Below are positions 14,084 to 21,607 of a stretch of 64,000 bases of DNA, in pieces. The notes below the pieces were generated by a model, which was given only the letters and a program-made list of their open reading frames with translations, had not been told where the DNA came from and did no database searches. Each line of letters starts with the position of its first letter. Within the stretch, counting starts at the first letter, position 1. The DNA is from a virus, in the IMG/VR virus record IMGVR_UViG_3300009103_000004, positions 103,190 through 167,189 of that record, one strand, 5' to 3'. The position numbers and the translations under genes are program-made.

Positions 14084-14221
14084 TCATGACGACACCTTCA
14101 CTTTCCTATGAGCTTTCCACTCATGCTTTGGGCAGTATGTCCATCCTCCTTGCTTCACCGACTCCGCTGCCTCGGAATCGGAAACACGTTTAATCTCTTT
14201 TTTCTTTTTTATACACTTCAT
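14084..14221 (-). CDS. Small basic protein (45 aa)
   Basis: The frame is open upstream, but ATG at 14221 (MKCIKKKKEIKRV) is preceded by GGAGGAA and gives a compact protein ending in a Cys/His cluster (WTYCPKHEWKAHRK) that could bind zinc. Overlaps the upstream gene by about 30 nt. Function unknown. Confidence 0.65.
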   Translation of the reverse strand: MKCIKKKKEIKRVSDSEAAESVKQGGWTYCPKHEWKAHRKVKVSS

Positions 14222-14402
14222 TGGATTGTTCCTCCATGTTTTGGTTATTAGGTATTTCATATACCTTATTATATAATTCCTCTGGTACATCGCCAATAAG
14301 CAATGGTTCAATCTCATAGGTTAATACCAAGTGAGACTTACCACTTATTGCACGTATAGGCTCATTCAAACCCGTACCAGGATGATTTCTATTTTTGTTC
14401 AT
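14190..14402 (-). CDS. Hypothetical protein (70 aa)
   Basis: Neutral to acidic small protein; overlaps its upstream neighbour by 4 nt, so translation is coupled. No recognised domain. Confidence 0.7.
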   Translation of the reverse strand: MNKNRNHPGTGLNEPIRAISGKSHLVLTYEIEPLLIGDVPEELYNKVYEIPNNQNMEEQSNEVYKKEKRD

Positions 14403-14818
14403 ATTGCGTCACACTCGCCTAGCATCAGATTGAAGTGACGTTTTGCGGGCTGGTCTATAATGTCACCGTCTGGATGTTCGATCCGTACAGGCCAATCACC
14501 AGGCTGGCATTCAATTTCGGAATTTTTAATTGTTCCAAATTCTTTTACATAGCTGGGACCGGGATCAAAATCGGTGCGTACAAATAACTTCCAACCATCA
14601 AAACGGTTAGAAATCGATGTAGTAAATTTCAATATGTTTGAATATGGAGTATCTTTTGAATACGTTACCGAGCCCCCGCAGGGTGCATCGGGGTGGATAT
14701 GGAAACGTACGGTAAAGTTACTGTGCGGTGCCAGAAACGATGCCGTTATTGCCTTGCGCATCGCACTTTGCCTCTGCAGAGATGAGTGGAATTTATTAAT
14801 CTCTTTCTCATGATTCAT
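14399..14818 (-). CDS. Hypothetical protein (139 aa)
   Basis: A beta-rich protein after an N-terminal helix, with several aromatic residues; no recognised domain. First gene of its operon. About 15 nt upstream the minus strand reads TATATAAATAATAAA, which contains the T4-late-type core TATAAATA and could be its promoter. Confidence 0.7.
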   Translation of the reverse strand: MNHEKEINKFHSSLQRQSAMRKAITASFLAPHSNFTVRFHIHPDAPCGGSVTYSKDTPYSNILKFTTSISNRFDGWKLFVRTDFDPGPSYVKEFGTIKNSEIECQPGDWPVRIEHPDGDIIDQPAKRHFNLMLGECDAI

Positions 14819-14829
14819 TTACTATTATC

Positions 14830-15630
14830 CTTGGTTTATTATTTATATAAAAGGCGGGGGACCCTGACCCCCTGACTGTAACTGACGTTAGTTCATTACG
14901 TGCCTCTGGTTTATGGTTTTGGCTTTCTGAATTAACTGTATGCTCTGGCACCATCGGTGTTTCAGAGACAGCCTACAGCCTAGCCGGGATTTAAATTGAC
15001 CCCCTATATTGACTAATTGCGTCCGGTTCATTTGTGTCACCTATACGTAGTTATGGGCTGTGTACTCACGTGGGTACACCACATAACTTTCCTTCGGACG
15101 GTCATTACTCGCTTGTCCTTGTAAAAACCTTCAAGACAATACCGTGGGTACTGCTTCTGCTTGTTGGTAGCTACGTTGTCCGTAGAGTAAAACTTATAAT
15201 GAGTCATGAACACATTAATAAGCGACGATCCATGGTGTATGACGCATAAGATCTCTAAGCGACCGACAGTCGCATAGTAGTGTCAATCTAGGGGGGCTGT
15301 ATACTGTGGGTATAGATGTTACGTAATGTCTCGCGAACTATAAGTTAACATCCGACCAAATAGAATCGAGTGGTAGCTGCTATCCACTCATGGATTCTTT
15401 ATCACATTAGCTTTACGTTTCTGTGATATCAGGAATTAGTTTTGTGTTAGGAGTGAAGCCCTAAAAAAGGCGTACTCTCCCCCAACCCCAGTTATGCGGA
15501 TTCTCTTGCCGCATTAATATCACTGTTCGGGTACATTGTTTTGTATGGCTAACCAGCCCTAATGTCCGCAATAGCTTCTTAGGCTTAGATGAAGTATACA
15601 GAGAAATATTCCTTTCGTTTGTTATTATTA
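14830..15630 (-). ncRNA. Hairpin-dense non-coding region A
   Basis: About 800 nt without a credible gene but with at least eight stable inverted repeats: 14856-14872, 14943-14967 (CTCTG/CAGAG enclosing CACC/GGTG), 15050-15087, 15259-15273, 15315-15352, 15362-15398 (AGAATC plus GAGTGG arms), 15401-15427 and 15495-15513. Such density of compensating stems is typical of large structured phage RNAs like GOLLD or ROOL, which often sit beside tRNAs. Strand is assumed from the adjacent tRNA-like element; identity with a named family is not shown. Confidence 0.55.
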
Positions 15631-15633
15631 AAA

Positions 15634-15723
15634 CCCAGTAGAGGAGACTCGAACTCCTCATGGTACCTTGTGACCTTCCTCACGGTTTCTGTGTAAGAGG
15701 GTACCGACCATCCAGTTACTGAG
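15634..15723 (-). ncRNA. tRNA-like element
   Basis: Minus strand: a 7-bp acceptor-like helix (CTCAGTA/TACTGGG), an unpaired CTGGATGGTC where a D-arm should be, a GGTACC/GGTACC stem with an approximately 32-nt insert, then a T-arm GAGGAG-TTCGAGT-CTCCTC. No 5-bp/7-nt anticodon arm and no encoded CCA. The architecture parallels the tmRNA-like RNA at 1815 more than a standard tRNA. Confidence 0.5.
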
Positions 15724-15746
15724 TTCTAAATTGATAAAAATAAAGA

Positions 15747-15821
15747 GAGCGGGTGTTGACTTTAACGAGCAAAGGATGACAACAAAGAAACAAACCAAGG
15801 CTCTGGGTACAACACCCGCTC
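15747..15821. repeat. Long-range inverted repeat
   Basis: GAGCGGGTGTTG and CAACACCCGCTC, 12 bp perfect, separated by 51 nt. Could be a closing stem of a structured RNA that extends region A. Confidence 0.7.
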
Positions 15822-15830
15822 AACTTCAAA

Positions 15831-15864
15831 CCCATATAAGTGAAAGGGGGGGAACTTATATGGG
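15831..15864 (-). terminator. Strong hairpin after the 15878 gene
   Basis: CCCATATAAGT/ACTTATATGGG, 11 bp perfect with a 12-nt loop, 13 nt past the stop of the minus-strand gene. It lacks a good U-run, so it may be an RNA-stabilising end or processing site rather than a simple terminator. Confidence 0.6.
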
Positions 15865-15877
15865 AGGTAAATGATTA

Positions 15878-16747
15878 CTATTTAAGAGGATTAGTCTTAT
15901 GAGACGTAATCGTCAACGGATTGGCTTTCACCAATTCTGCTTCAGTTGGTACGGAACCTACTGGATACTTTTTATCCATGTAAACTCTGTATTCCATACC
16001 ATCCGGTAGGTGGGCGTCCATGTAGTCAGCGTCCCTTCCGAGGCGCATGAGAGTATTGAAGCCGGAATTAAGGTATTCTTCCGAATCTTCTTCACCGGCG
16101 TTACCGTCACATATGCTTGTAAGCGTGTAGATTATGAGGGGCTCAGATCCACTTCCACTCTCCAATCCCGCCAAGGGAGTATCTATATTGTGTTCATCAG
16201 GATCGTCGAAATCTACTTTCCAAGTGCGAAGTAAATGATCAAGATGCTCCTTAGCATGGTGCAGAGATGGATACCCAAACCAAGTGTCATGGTCCTCGTC
16301 ATACTTATCCATGTCGAGGAGTTTATAATCAGAGAAGATCGCGGATAGCAGCTCATCGGTTTTCGAACTTTCATCCTTAACATTTAGCAAGACATACTCT
16401 TCTGGCCATTGATCCGCCCAGGGTAAACAACCTAAAGTTAGGCTAACGTTACTAAAAATCTCCTCAAACTTACCTTCGCCGTTATCACGATCATACAGAT
16501 CGAATCTAACTTCGTCGGTACCCAAGTCGACCTTCATTACTCTACCGTTGTGGTAGTCCAAGCGTACTTCGTTGTTGGGATGCTTGTGCTCCATCATATG
16601 GTATTCAAGATAAGCTTCAGCGAGCGTCATAGGACGCTGGCCACTTACGTCTGCAAGACCAAAGCCCTGCTGCTTGGAGTTATTATACAACTCCCAGAAT
16701 AGAATCCAGTGGGGAAACCCACTAGGTAGTTTTATTATATTATCCAT
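15878..16747 (-). CDS. Acidic hypothetical protein (289 aa)
   Basis: Strongly acidic protein (many Asp/Glu), no recognised catalytic motif. An N-terminal phrase PMTLAEAYLEYHMM and several DxD/YxEDHD patches are visible. It is the only gene between the two hairpin-dense regions and is read in the same direction as the presumed region B transcript, whose RNA would form its leader. Confidence 0.75.
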   Translation of the reverse strand: MDNIIKLPSGFPHWILFWELYNNSKQQGFGLADVSGQRPMTLAEAYLEYHMMEHKHPNNEVRLDYHNGRVMKVDLGTDEVRFDLYDRDNGEGKFEEIFSNVSLTLGCLPWADQWPEEYVLLNVKDESSKTDELLSAIFSDYKLLDMDKYDEDHDTWFGYPSLHHAKEHLDHLLRTWKVDFDDPDEHNIDTPLAGLESGSGSEPLIIYTLTSICDGNAGEEDSEEYLNSGFNTLMRLGRDADYMDAHLPDGMEYRVYMDKKYPVGSVPTEAELVKANPLTITSHKTNPLK

Positions 16748-16799
16748 GATATGTTACCTATTTGTATTTAGTTTATTTGTTGTGAGAAAACCTAATGAG

Positions 16800-17830
16800 G
16801 AAGGACTGCCTGTAGGCTGATCAGTTCCTTATACCCTAGTCCTATTACGCTAATCGGATACCGAAGTATATGCTGATATAACGTAGCGCCCTTGGTTGTG
16901 TCTCCAGTTAGGGTTGTCTCATTAATACTCTTTTCAGAATAAATTGATGTGGTCCGTCTTGCTCTCTGCCTTTTCGTAGGTTTACTTGGCCAATCAGAGA
17001 ATCGATGTTCATAGCCCCAGACGCCTACTGTATCGGCGGGGGTTGTTGGAAACCTCTTTCGAAGCGTACCACCTTACGCGCGATACCATCTTACAGACCG
17101 ACTAGTATAAGTACATATACGGAAGGACCGTGATCCCTCGCATCGGAGTACAGTCCCCAATGCCATGTAAAAATACATAGTAACTACTAAGTTCAACCAC
17201 AAAGCACTTTTACTTGAATAGTAAAAGATAAGGGAGACCACGCTAGCCCACTTGAACGTGCGCACGTTGTGAGCGACAACGAATGGTGGTTTGTGCTGTA
17301 ACTCCCAAAGATAAAAAGTAGTGAGCCGGTGAGGGGGGTGTCTATGTTTTAACCCGATCCCCACCGGCTCTAATATCCCACTTCCGCTGGAGACGGAGTG
17401 TGGGACAAAGGATGAGGTGGTGGTTACTGTCCGTAGATCAAATAACCACCAAGCGTATGTAGCGGTCGCGCCCGACCCGTGCTGATAAGAAAGACAGCTA
17501 GAACCTCAGCGCTATCCCCTAGAGGAGTCACGGCGGTTCGATTACGTTTGATCTAGCCTATGACCTATCAGTATGCCTTCATGGCGACTTGCATACTACC
17601 TTTTTACCTCAAAAAGTGGAGAAGCATCGACGTGTTAGAACTCCTTACCGACTGGCTTAACTAACCAGCAAGCCGCTACTACAAGCAGCTGGAATGGGAT
17701 CACGAGCATACAACCTTTCAATTTGCCAATGCTTCTTCGCTCGTGTCTTTTTAGGACCATTTCCCTGGTAGGAGTTTTGTTGAGCAGATCCCCTACGGTT
17801 TGTTCTTGTACCTAGGAACAAGAAAAGCAA
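16800..17830 (-). ncRNA. Hairpin-dense non-coding region B
   Basis: About 1 kb with no credible gene and many stems: 16802-16843, 17064-17079, 17207-17227, 17266-17280, 17323-17370 (GAGCCGGTG arms, about 12 bp), 17376-17405, 17419-17450 (GGTGGTTA/TAACCACC), 17570-17597 (AGTATGC/GCATACT), 17600-17616, 17701-17745 and 17803-17824. A promoter-like motif at 17855-17872 points into it on the minus strand. Best read as a second large ornate RNA or a very long structured leader of the 15878 gene. Confidence 0.55.
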
Positions 17831-17854
17831 ACGCGAAGAGAATACGTACTCAAG

Positions 17855-17873
17855 TATATATACCACAAAATCA
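17855..17873 (-). promoter_or_regulatory. Promoter-like motif driving region B
   Basis: Minus strand reads TTTTGTGGTATATATACTTGAG, a G-variant of the repeated motif, placed right after the stop at 17871. The nearest start codon downstream is over 1.1 kb away, so its product would be region B RNA. Confidence 0.5.
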
Positions 17874-18248
17874 TATAATATTTCGCGGCATCTCGCCTTC
17901 CTTGGAAAGCTTGTCACTAACAGATGCTTTACGCACTGCTTCATTATAGCCATCAGTACCCACAAGCCCCAGTGTGTTATCAGCTAACTCATACTGATCA
18001 ACTTTATAGATACTCAAAAAGCTTTTGAAATGTATCTTTTCACTTTCATACGCTATCCACTTTCTTAGCCTGTCTACGTGACCAGAAGCTTGAATTATCA
18101 ATCTGACATCATGGAACAGATATGGATAGTATTCTACTTTATTTCGAACAAAGATACCCGGGTTTAATGCTTCAGCTATATTGTTTACAAATATTTGCGG
18201 AAGCGGTTCATCCAAGTCTTTGAGCATTTCATCTTTATGTTGGTTCAT
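17871..18248 (-). CDS. Hypothetical protein (125 aa)
   Basis: Mixed alpha/beta protein without recognised motifs. Last gene of the 18-20 kb run of small genes; overlaps the upstream gene by 14 nt. Confidence 0.75.
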   Translation of the reverse strand: MNQHKDEMLKDLDEPLPQIFVNNIAEALNPGIFVRNKVEYYPYLFHDVRLIIQASGHVDRLRKWIAYESEKIHFKSFLSIYKVDQYELADNTLGLVGTDGYNEAVRKASVSDKLSKEGEMPRNII

Positions 18249-18591
18249 TGCGTTTGAATATATATTTATAATTTTCTTTTGACTCTTTAACTAATTCTTT
18301 TCCCTTACTAGGGGTGTTACTATCAGACATACTGGTTTCTTTAAAAACTGCAAAAAGTCTTCCTATCCACGCCTGTAATGGCATTTCCATCTCAACCTCT
18401 TTACTAACTTCGCCGTTTTTTATTTCCTGTACAGCTATGTCAGCGAGAGTCTCCATACCGAACAATCCCTCGCCCTGCTTTATTGTCATCGTTTCACGAA
18501 CAGTTATACCATTTTTTTCAAAATAGTATTCCGCAACCAAGTGCTTTAGCACAGGGCACATTACTTCATCATCTTCATCATCATCAAACAT
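18235..18591 (-). CDS. Hypothetical acidic protein (118 aa)
   Basis: Starts with an acidic cluster (MFDDDEDDE), followed by a beta-rich middle and a lysine-rich C terminus (KGKELVKESKENYKYIFK). No domain recognised. Confidence 0.75.
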   Translation of the reverse strand: MFDDDEDDEVMCPVLKHLVAEYYFEKNGITVRETMTIKQGEGLFGMETLADIAVQEIKNGEVSKEVEMEMPLQAWIGRLFAVFKETSMSDSNTPSKGKELVKESKENYKYIFKRNEPT

Positions 18592-18623
18592 GGGACATTT
18601 TACCTAGGTTTAGTTGTGTAATT

Positions 18624-18887
18624 TTAAAACTCATAGTGTTCAGGATCTGCTTGTACTGCCTCTATTGCTTTCTTGCGAATAGTATCATAACACCAGCCAC
18701 TCATAGTCATGAGGCAGATGTCTACGATTTTGGGGTTTTCATTATAAGCGCAAAGAAGATGCATGGCACGCTTGTGATACGGCTCATCATCTTCGATTAT
18801 CTCCTTTATGAAATACTCCATGAAAGCAGTGCGGTACGGTATACCTTCCTCATCTACAAATGTAAGTTCAGTTTGAGTATCGCTCAC
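18624..18887 (-). CDS. Hypothetical protein (87 aa)
   Basis: Small acidic helical protein with three cysteines; no recognised motif. Ends 32 nt before the next gene. Confidence 0.75.
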   Translation of the reverse strand: MSDTQTELTFVDEEGIPYRTAFMEYFIKEIIEDDEPYHKRAMHLLCAYNENPKIVDICLMTMSGWCYDTIRKKAIEAVQADPEHYEF

Positions 18888-18888
18888 A

Positions 18889-19074
18889 TTAGTATCTTAT
18901 TTCAGTACCGTATATTGCAGAATCACCAACACTAGATATAATTTGCTCAACCCACTGATCCTTATTCTTAGGCGTTCCGTCTGGATTATAATGTGCTGAC
19001 CTATCTTTAGTCATCCTATACTTGGGAGACTTACGTACTTTTTTAACCGCCTTTTTAGTTTTTTTTGCTGCCAT
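18889..19074 (-). CDS. Basic small protein (61 aa)
   Basis: N-terminal half is almost all Lys/Arg (AAKKTKKAVKKVRKSPKYR), resembling histone-tail-like nucleic-acid binders; the C terminus is neutral. Follows the AT-hook-like gene 2 nt upstream. DNA or RNA binding is likely from composition alone. Confidence 0.7.
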   Translation of the reverse strand: MAAKKTKKAVKKVRKSPKYRMTKDRSAHYNPDGTPKNKDQWVEQIISSVGDSAIYGTEIRY

Positions 19075-19076
19075 CG

Positions 19077-19220
19077 TTATACCCTCTTTCTCATTGCTTT
19101 AGCTTTATTTCTAAGGCTACGCTCTTGAGCCTTTCCACCACCGGGTCGTCCCCGTTTTCTGTTCTTTTTATTCTTGGTAATTTTCCTACCATATTCTTGA
19201 TACAAGTTATCGTTACTCAT
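19077..19220 (-). CDS. AT-hook-like basic protein (47 aa)
   Basis: Starts ATG at 19220, overlapping the upstream stop by 8 nt. The core KRGRPGGG contains the GRP tripeptide flanked by basic residues that defines AT-hooks, which bind the minor groove of A/T-rich DNA. The rest is Lys/Arg-rich (ITKNKKNRKRG, LRNKAKAMRKR). Adjacent to another very basic gene. Confidence 0.65.
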   Translation of the reverse strand: MSNDNLYQEYGRKITKNKKNRKRGRPGGGKAQERSLRNKAKAMRKRV

Positions 19221-19581
19221 TTTTCTTTATTTCCTTATTTTTAGACTCCCAATGATCAGCCTCATATACAAGATCGGCGGAATCATCAGAATCAGTTTTA
19301 TCATCAACCATTGCATCCAGTATAACCCATTGATAGTCGTATGCTAAATTCGCATAGTACTGGACCTGGTGCTGTGCTATATACAATTCATGCTCTAACA
19401 TATATTGCTCGTGTGTCTTCCCAGCAATAAGTTGCCACTTCTGAGGAAGTGTCCATGTTAGATTATCAAAAAGCCACACCGACGTGTGACCTATACCCAT
19501 TCGTGTAGTTACATCGTGGATCCAAAATATAATGTTATTCCACTTATGATTTACCCAGTTAGTTAATTTCAAAAAAATCAT
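19213..19581 (-). CDS. Trp-rich hypothetical protein (122 aa)
   Basis: N-terminal 60 residues contain seven tryptophans and hydrophobic patches (NWVNHKWNNIIFWIH), suggesting membrane association; the C terminus is acidic. No domain recognised. Confidence 0.75.
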   Translation of the reverse strand: MIFLKLTNWVNHKWNNIIFWIHDVTTRMGIGHTSVWLFDNLTWTLPQKWQLIAGKTHEQYMLEHELYIAQHQVQYYANLAYDYQWVILDAMVDDKTDSDDSADLVYEADHWESKNKEIKKNE

Positions 19582-19790
19582 AAATTTTTCTTGGTTTTCT
19601 TTTTACGAGGTTTGTGCATGGACTTAGCTTTAGATAAAGCCTCTGTCCAATTCTTCTCAAAATATAGCCACGAAGTTCCATCTGGTACGAACTTGTACCA
19701 TATCGCTGTGCCATAGATCTGGGAGTCCCTCTTCTCTAGGACTAAACCTAACTTTTTTGCTATATCCTCAGCATCACTCTGTTTCCCCAT
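19578..19790 (-). CDS. Small basic hypothetical protein (70 aa)
   Basis: Compact alpha/beta-looking N-terminal part and a lysine-rich tail (KPRKKKTKK). Overlaps neighbours by 4 and 17 nt. Confidence 0.7.
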   Translation of the reverse strand: MGKQSDAEDIAKKLGLVLEKRDSQIYGTAIWYKFVPDGTSWLYFEKNWTEALSKAKSMHKPRKKKTKKNL

Positions 19791-20031
19791 TTAATATATC
19801 TCCAAAATCTAACTGTATTCCTTTGTTTAGACGTAGAACTATTTGTTCCACTTCATAAAAGCACACATCTCTTTCTTCGTAGTTATCAAAGCTAAAAACC
19901 TCAAAACATTTACCCGAAGCGTAGAGTCTCACATAGTACTTGTCCCTGCCATGTGACTTGACAGGGCCATCAGCAGTGACTCCACAGATATGAGAAAAAT
20001 TTAATAGGGTATCGCGATACTTTACCCACAT
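19774..20031 (-). CDS. Hypothetical protein (85 aa)
   Basis: ATG at 20031 (MWVKYRDTLLNF) is preferred to an upstream in-frame ATG because it follows the upstream stop by 1 nt and ACGGAA lies ahead. Beta-rich small protein with three cysteines; no recognised family. Confidence 0.75.
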   Translation of the reverse strand: MWVKYRDTLLNFSHICGVTADGPVKSHGRDKYYVRLYASGKCFEVFSFDNYEERDVCFYEVEQIVLRLNKGIQLDFGDILNGETE

Positions 20032-20032
20032 A

Positions 20033-20314
20033 CTATATTCCGTGGTATTCCCAACCGCGCTTGTCACATACCATTCGAATTAACTGCTTAGCATCCCACT
20101 CATTAAACCATACTTTTTCAAGCAAATGATCCAACCACCCAATAAGCTGCAGGGGAGTTTCAACTCTGTCGTATTCTATTGGGTAGGAAGCTTTCATACC
20201 CTTTTCCCTTAAAAAAAGGATACCGCCGTCATCACCCCATTCGAAGTCCACGTTTCCCGGATCTTCATTGTTCATCTTTTTAAACTCGTTCCATTCTATA
20301 ATTTCAGGTTTCAT
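20033..20314 (-). CDS. Hypothetical protein (93 aa)
   Basis: Acidic N terminus and Trp-rich C terminus (KVWFNEWDAKQLIRM, CDKRGWEY). No recognised motif. Lies 31 nt downstream of the tRNA gene. Confidence 0.75.
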   Translation of the reverse strand: MKPEIIEWNEFKKMNNEDPGNVDFEWGDDGGILFLREKGMKASYPIEYDRVETPLQLIGWLDHLLEKVWFNEWDAKQLIRMVCDKRGWEYHGI

Positions 20315-20345
20315 TTTTAGCCTTGGTTAATTTTAAGTGGTTAAA

Positions 20346-20422
20346 TGGTGGGCCCTGTCGGGTTCGAACCGACGACCTGCCGATTATGAGTCGGACGCTC
20401 TAACCAACTGAGCTAAGGGCCC
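20346..20422 (-). tRNA. tRNA with CAU anticodon (Met or Ile2)
   Basis: Complete cloverleaf on the minus strand: acceptor GGGCCCT/AGGGCCC, D-stem GCTC/GAGC, anticodon loop CTCATAA (CAT), T-arm CGTCGG-TTCGAAC-CCGAC, discriminator A and encoded CCA. The standard G1-C72 pair rules out an initiator. With CAT it is either elongator Met or the lysidine-modified Ile tRNA for AUA; AUA is frequent in these genes, which makes the Ile2 option plausible. Confidence 0.95.
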
Positions 20423-20678
20423 AAACGACAACGAGGCGGAGCATCAAGGAAGCTTCCATTGTACGCACTCCAACTAGTTTGTACCTCGTTGCCAAATAGG
20501 GCCGATACAGCCGCAGGTAGGTACCTAAAACGGTTTTGTTTAGTTTGTTAACGGTTAGTTTTAGAACTACGACTGTACCGGCAATTTAAAGCCAGTACGG
20601 CGTTGGTCGGTTTGGAAAAGTCCAACTAGTTAATATTTAGTTAGTGACCGCTACCGTACTGGCTAAGCGTTAATTGCC
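20423..20678 (-). ncRNA. Structured non-coding stretch C
   Basis: About 250 nt upstream of the tRNA with no gene. AACGAGG (20430) pairs with CCTCGTT (20484), and a nested pair GGCAATT/AATTGCC plus GCCAGTACGG/CCGTACTGGC closes 20580-20678, overlapping the stop of the next gene. May be a tRNA leader/processing structure or a small RNA. Confidence 0.5.
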
Positions 20679-20900
20679 TGCGTCGACCTTGGCCTTTAAG
20701 CCGTCTATATCTGTGCGTAGATTAATTACCTCTTCTAACAATCTCTCAATTGTATGATGAGTTTCTATATTACCACGCTGCAGGATATTCATACCCTCAC
20801 GTAAATGCTCCATAACAGATGTAAGTTTTTCAACTTGATCTGTAGCATCTACGTTGGGAAGTACAAAGTTTTCAGGAAGTGCCTTATCCATCGTGCTCAA
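20670..20900 (-). CDS. Coiled-coil hypothetical protein (76 aa)
   Basis: Residues 20-72 form a continuous amphipathic helix (VEKLTSVMEHLREGMNIL, IERLLEEVINLRTDIDGL). Two possible starts (20900 or 20891). Likely oligomeric; no function assigned. Confidence 0.7.
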   Translation of the reverse strand: MSTMDKALPENFVLPNVDATDQVEKLTSVMEHLREGMNILQRGNIETHHTIERLLEEVINLRTDIDGLKAKVDAGN

Positions 20901-21192
20901 CTCCTATGTTCATAGTTTTAAGTAATTCCTCCCAGTTACCAGATGAATGATCGGGAACAGATATTTGATCCCCACCGAACTGAACGAGTGCTCGTGCAGC
21001 GGCAAATGAATCATTCTTGGCCTGCAGGTCGGAAAAAATATCCACCTGCGATTCATTTAAATCTACCTCAAAGTAACAAGCAGTAAACTCTGGTACTGTT
21101 TCAGCAGTTTTATATAGATCAGCGGAGCTACTCACAGTTTTAACACAAAGACTGTGAAGCCCGTAATCATCTAGTATTCCACAATATTTCAT
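20884..21192 (-). CDS. Hypothetical protein (102 aa)
   Basis: Acidic, no recognised motif; overlaps both neighbours (4 and 17 nt), indicating translational coupling with the WGR protein. Confidence 0.75.
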   Translation of the reverse strand: MKYCGILDDYGLHSLCVKTVSSSADLYKTAETVPEFTACYFEVDLNESQVDIFSDLQAKNDSFAAARALVQFGGDQISVPDHSSGNWEELLKTMNIGVEHDG

Positions 21193-21605
21193 AATATATT
21201 TCTATGCAAGTTTTCTGCAGATGTTTTGGTGGTTGGCAATGCGCTTTTCACATTAGAAGAAACCAACAACTTGTTAGAGTTTTTATTTCTAGATATTATT
21301 TTTCGTTTATAACCCGGAACTTGGAAGTCTTTAAGTGTTGACTCTGGTATAAGTTCGTAACCTGCTCGACGTTTAGCTCGTTCAAGTTTACGAAACTCAT
21401 CCTGACATCTCCAATAAGCTACATCCTCAAACTTAACCTGTGAACTCAACCTGGGACTTGTTCTCCTACCCCACGATGTAATTAATGTAGCTAAGCGTTT
21501 CCCATCATTGTCGTGTTCGTGACCAATGACAAATAGTTCCAAGATATAAACTTTGTCTGATTTTTCATCTTCATAATGTAAGACTTGGCGTTTATATAAT
21601 TCCAT
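21189..21605 (-). CDS. WGR-domain protein (138 aa)
   Basis: Residues about 17-85 match a WGR domain: a beta strand (VYILELFVI), the signature TSWGRR, then SSQVKFEDVAYWRCQDEFRKLERAKRRAGYEL, which follows the WGR pattern of Phe, Lys-rich helix and terminal GY. In PARPs and bacterial proteins this domain binds nucleic acid. No catalytic domain is attached; the basic C terminus (GYKRKIISRNK) may aid binding. Sits with a Bro-N protein in an accessory cluster. Confidence 0.8.
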   Translation of the reverse strand: MELYKRQVLHYEDEKSDKVYILELFVIGHEHDNDGKRLATLITSWGRRTSPRLSSQVKFEDVAYWRCQDEFRKLERAKRRAGYELIPESTLKDFQVPGYKRKIISRNKNSNKLLVSSNVKSALPTTKTSAENLHRNIL

Positions 21606-21607
21606 AA

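Noticed and set aside
15034-15249. Plus-strand open frame in region A
   Set aside because: It runs through several hairpins, lacks a ribosome-binding site and has no protein-like composition.
15634-15723. Standard tRNA gene
   Set aside because: No 5-bp/7-nt anticodon arm, the D-region is unpaired and no CCA is present.
17074-17364. Minus-strand open frame in region B (and one at 17657-17965)
   Set aside because: Coincident with strong stems, no ribosome-binding site, odd composition. Treated as structured RNA.
20423-20678. Group I intron upstream of the tRNA
   Set aside because: The P7 and internal guide elements cannot be drawn, and the tRNA itself is uninterrupted.
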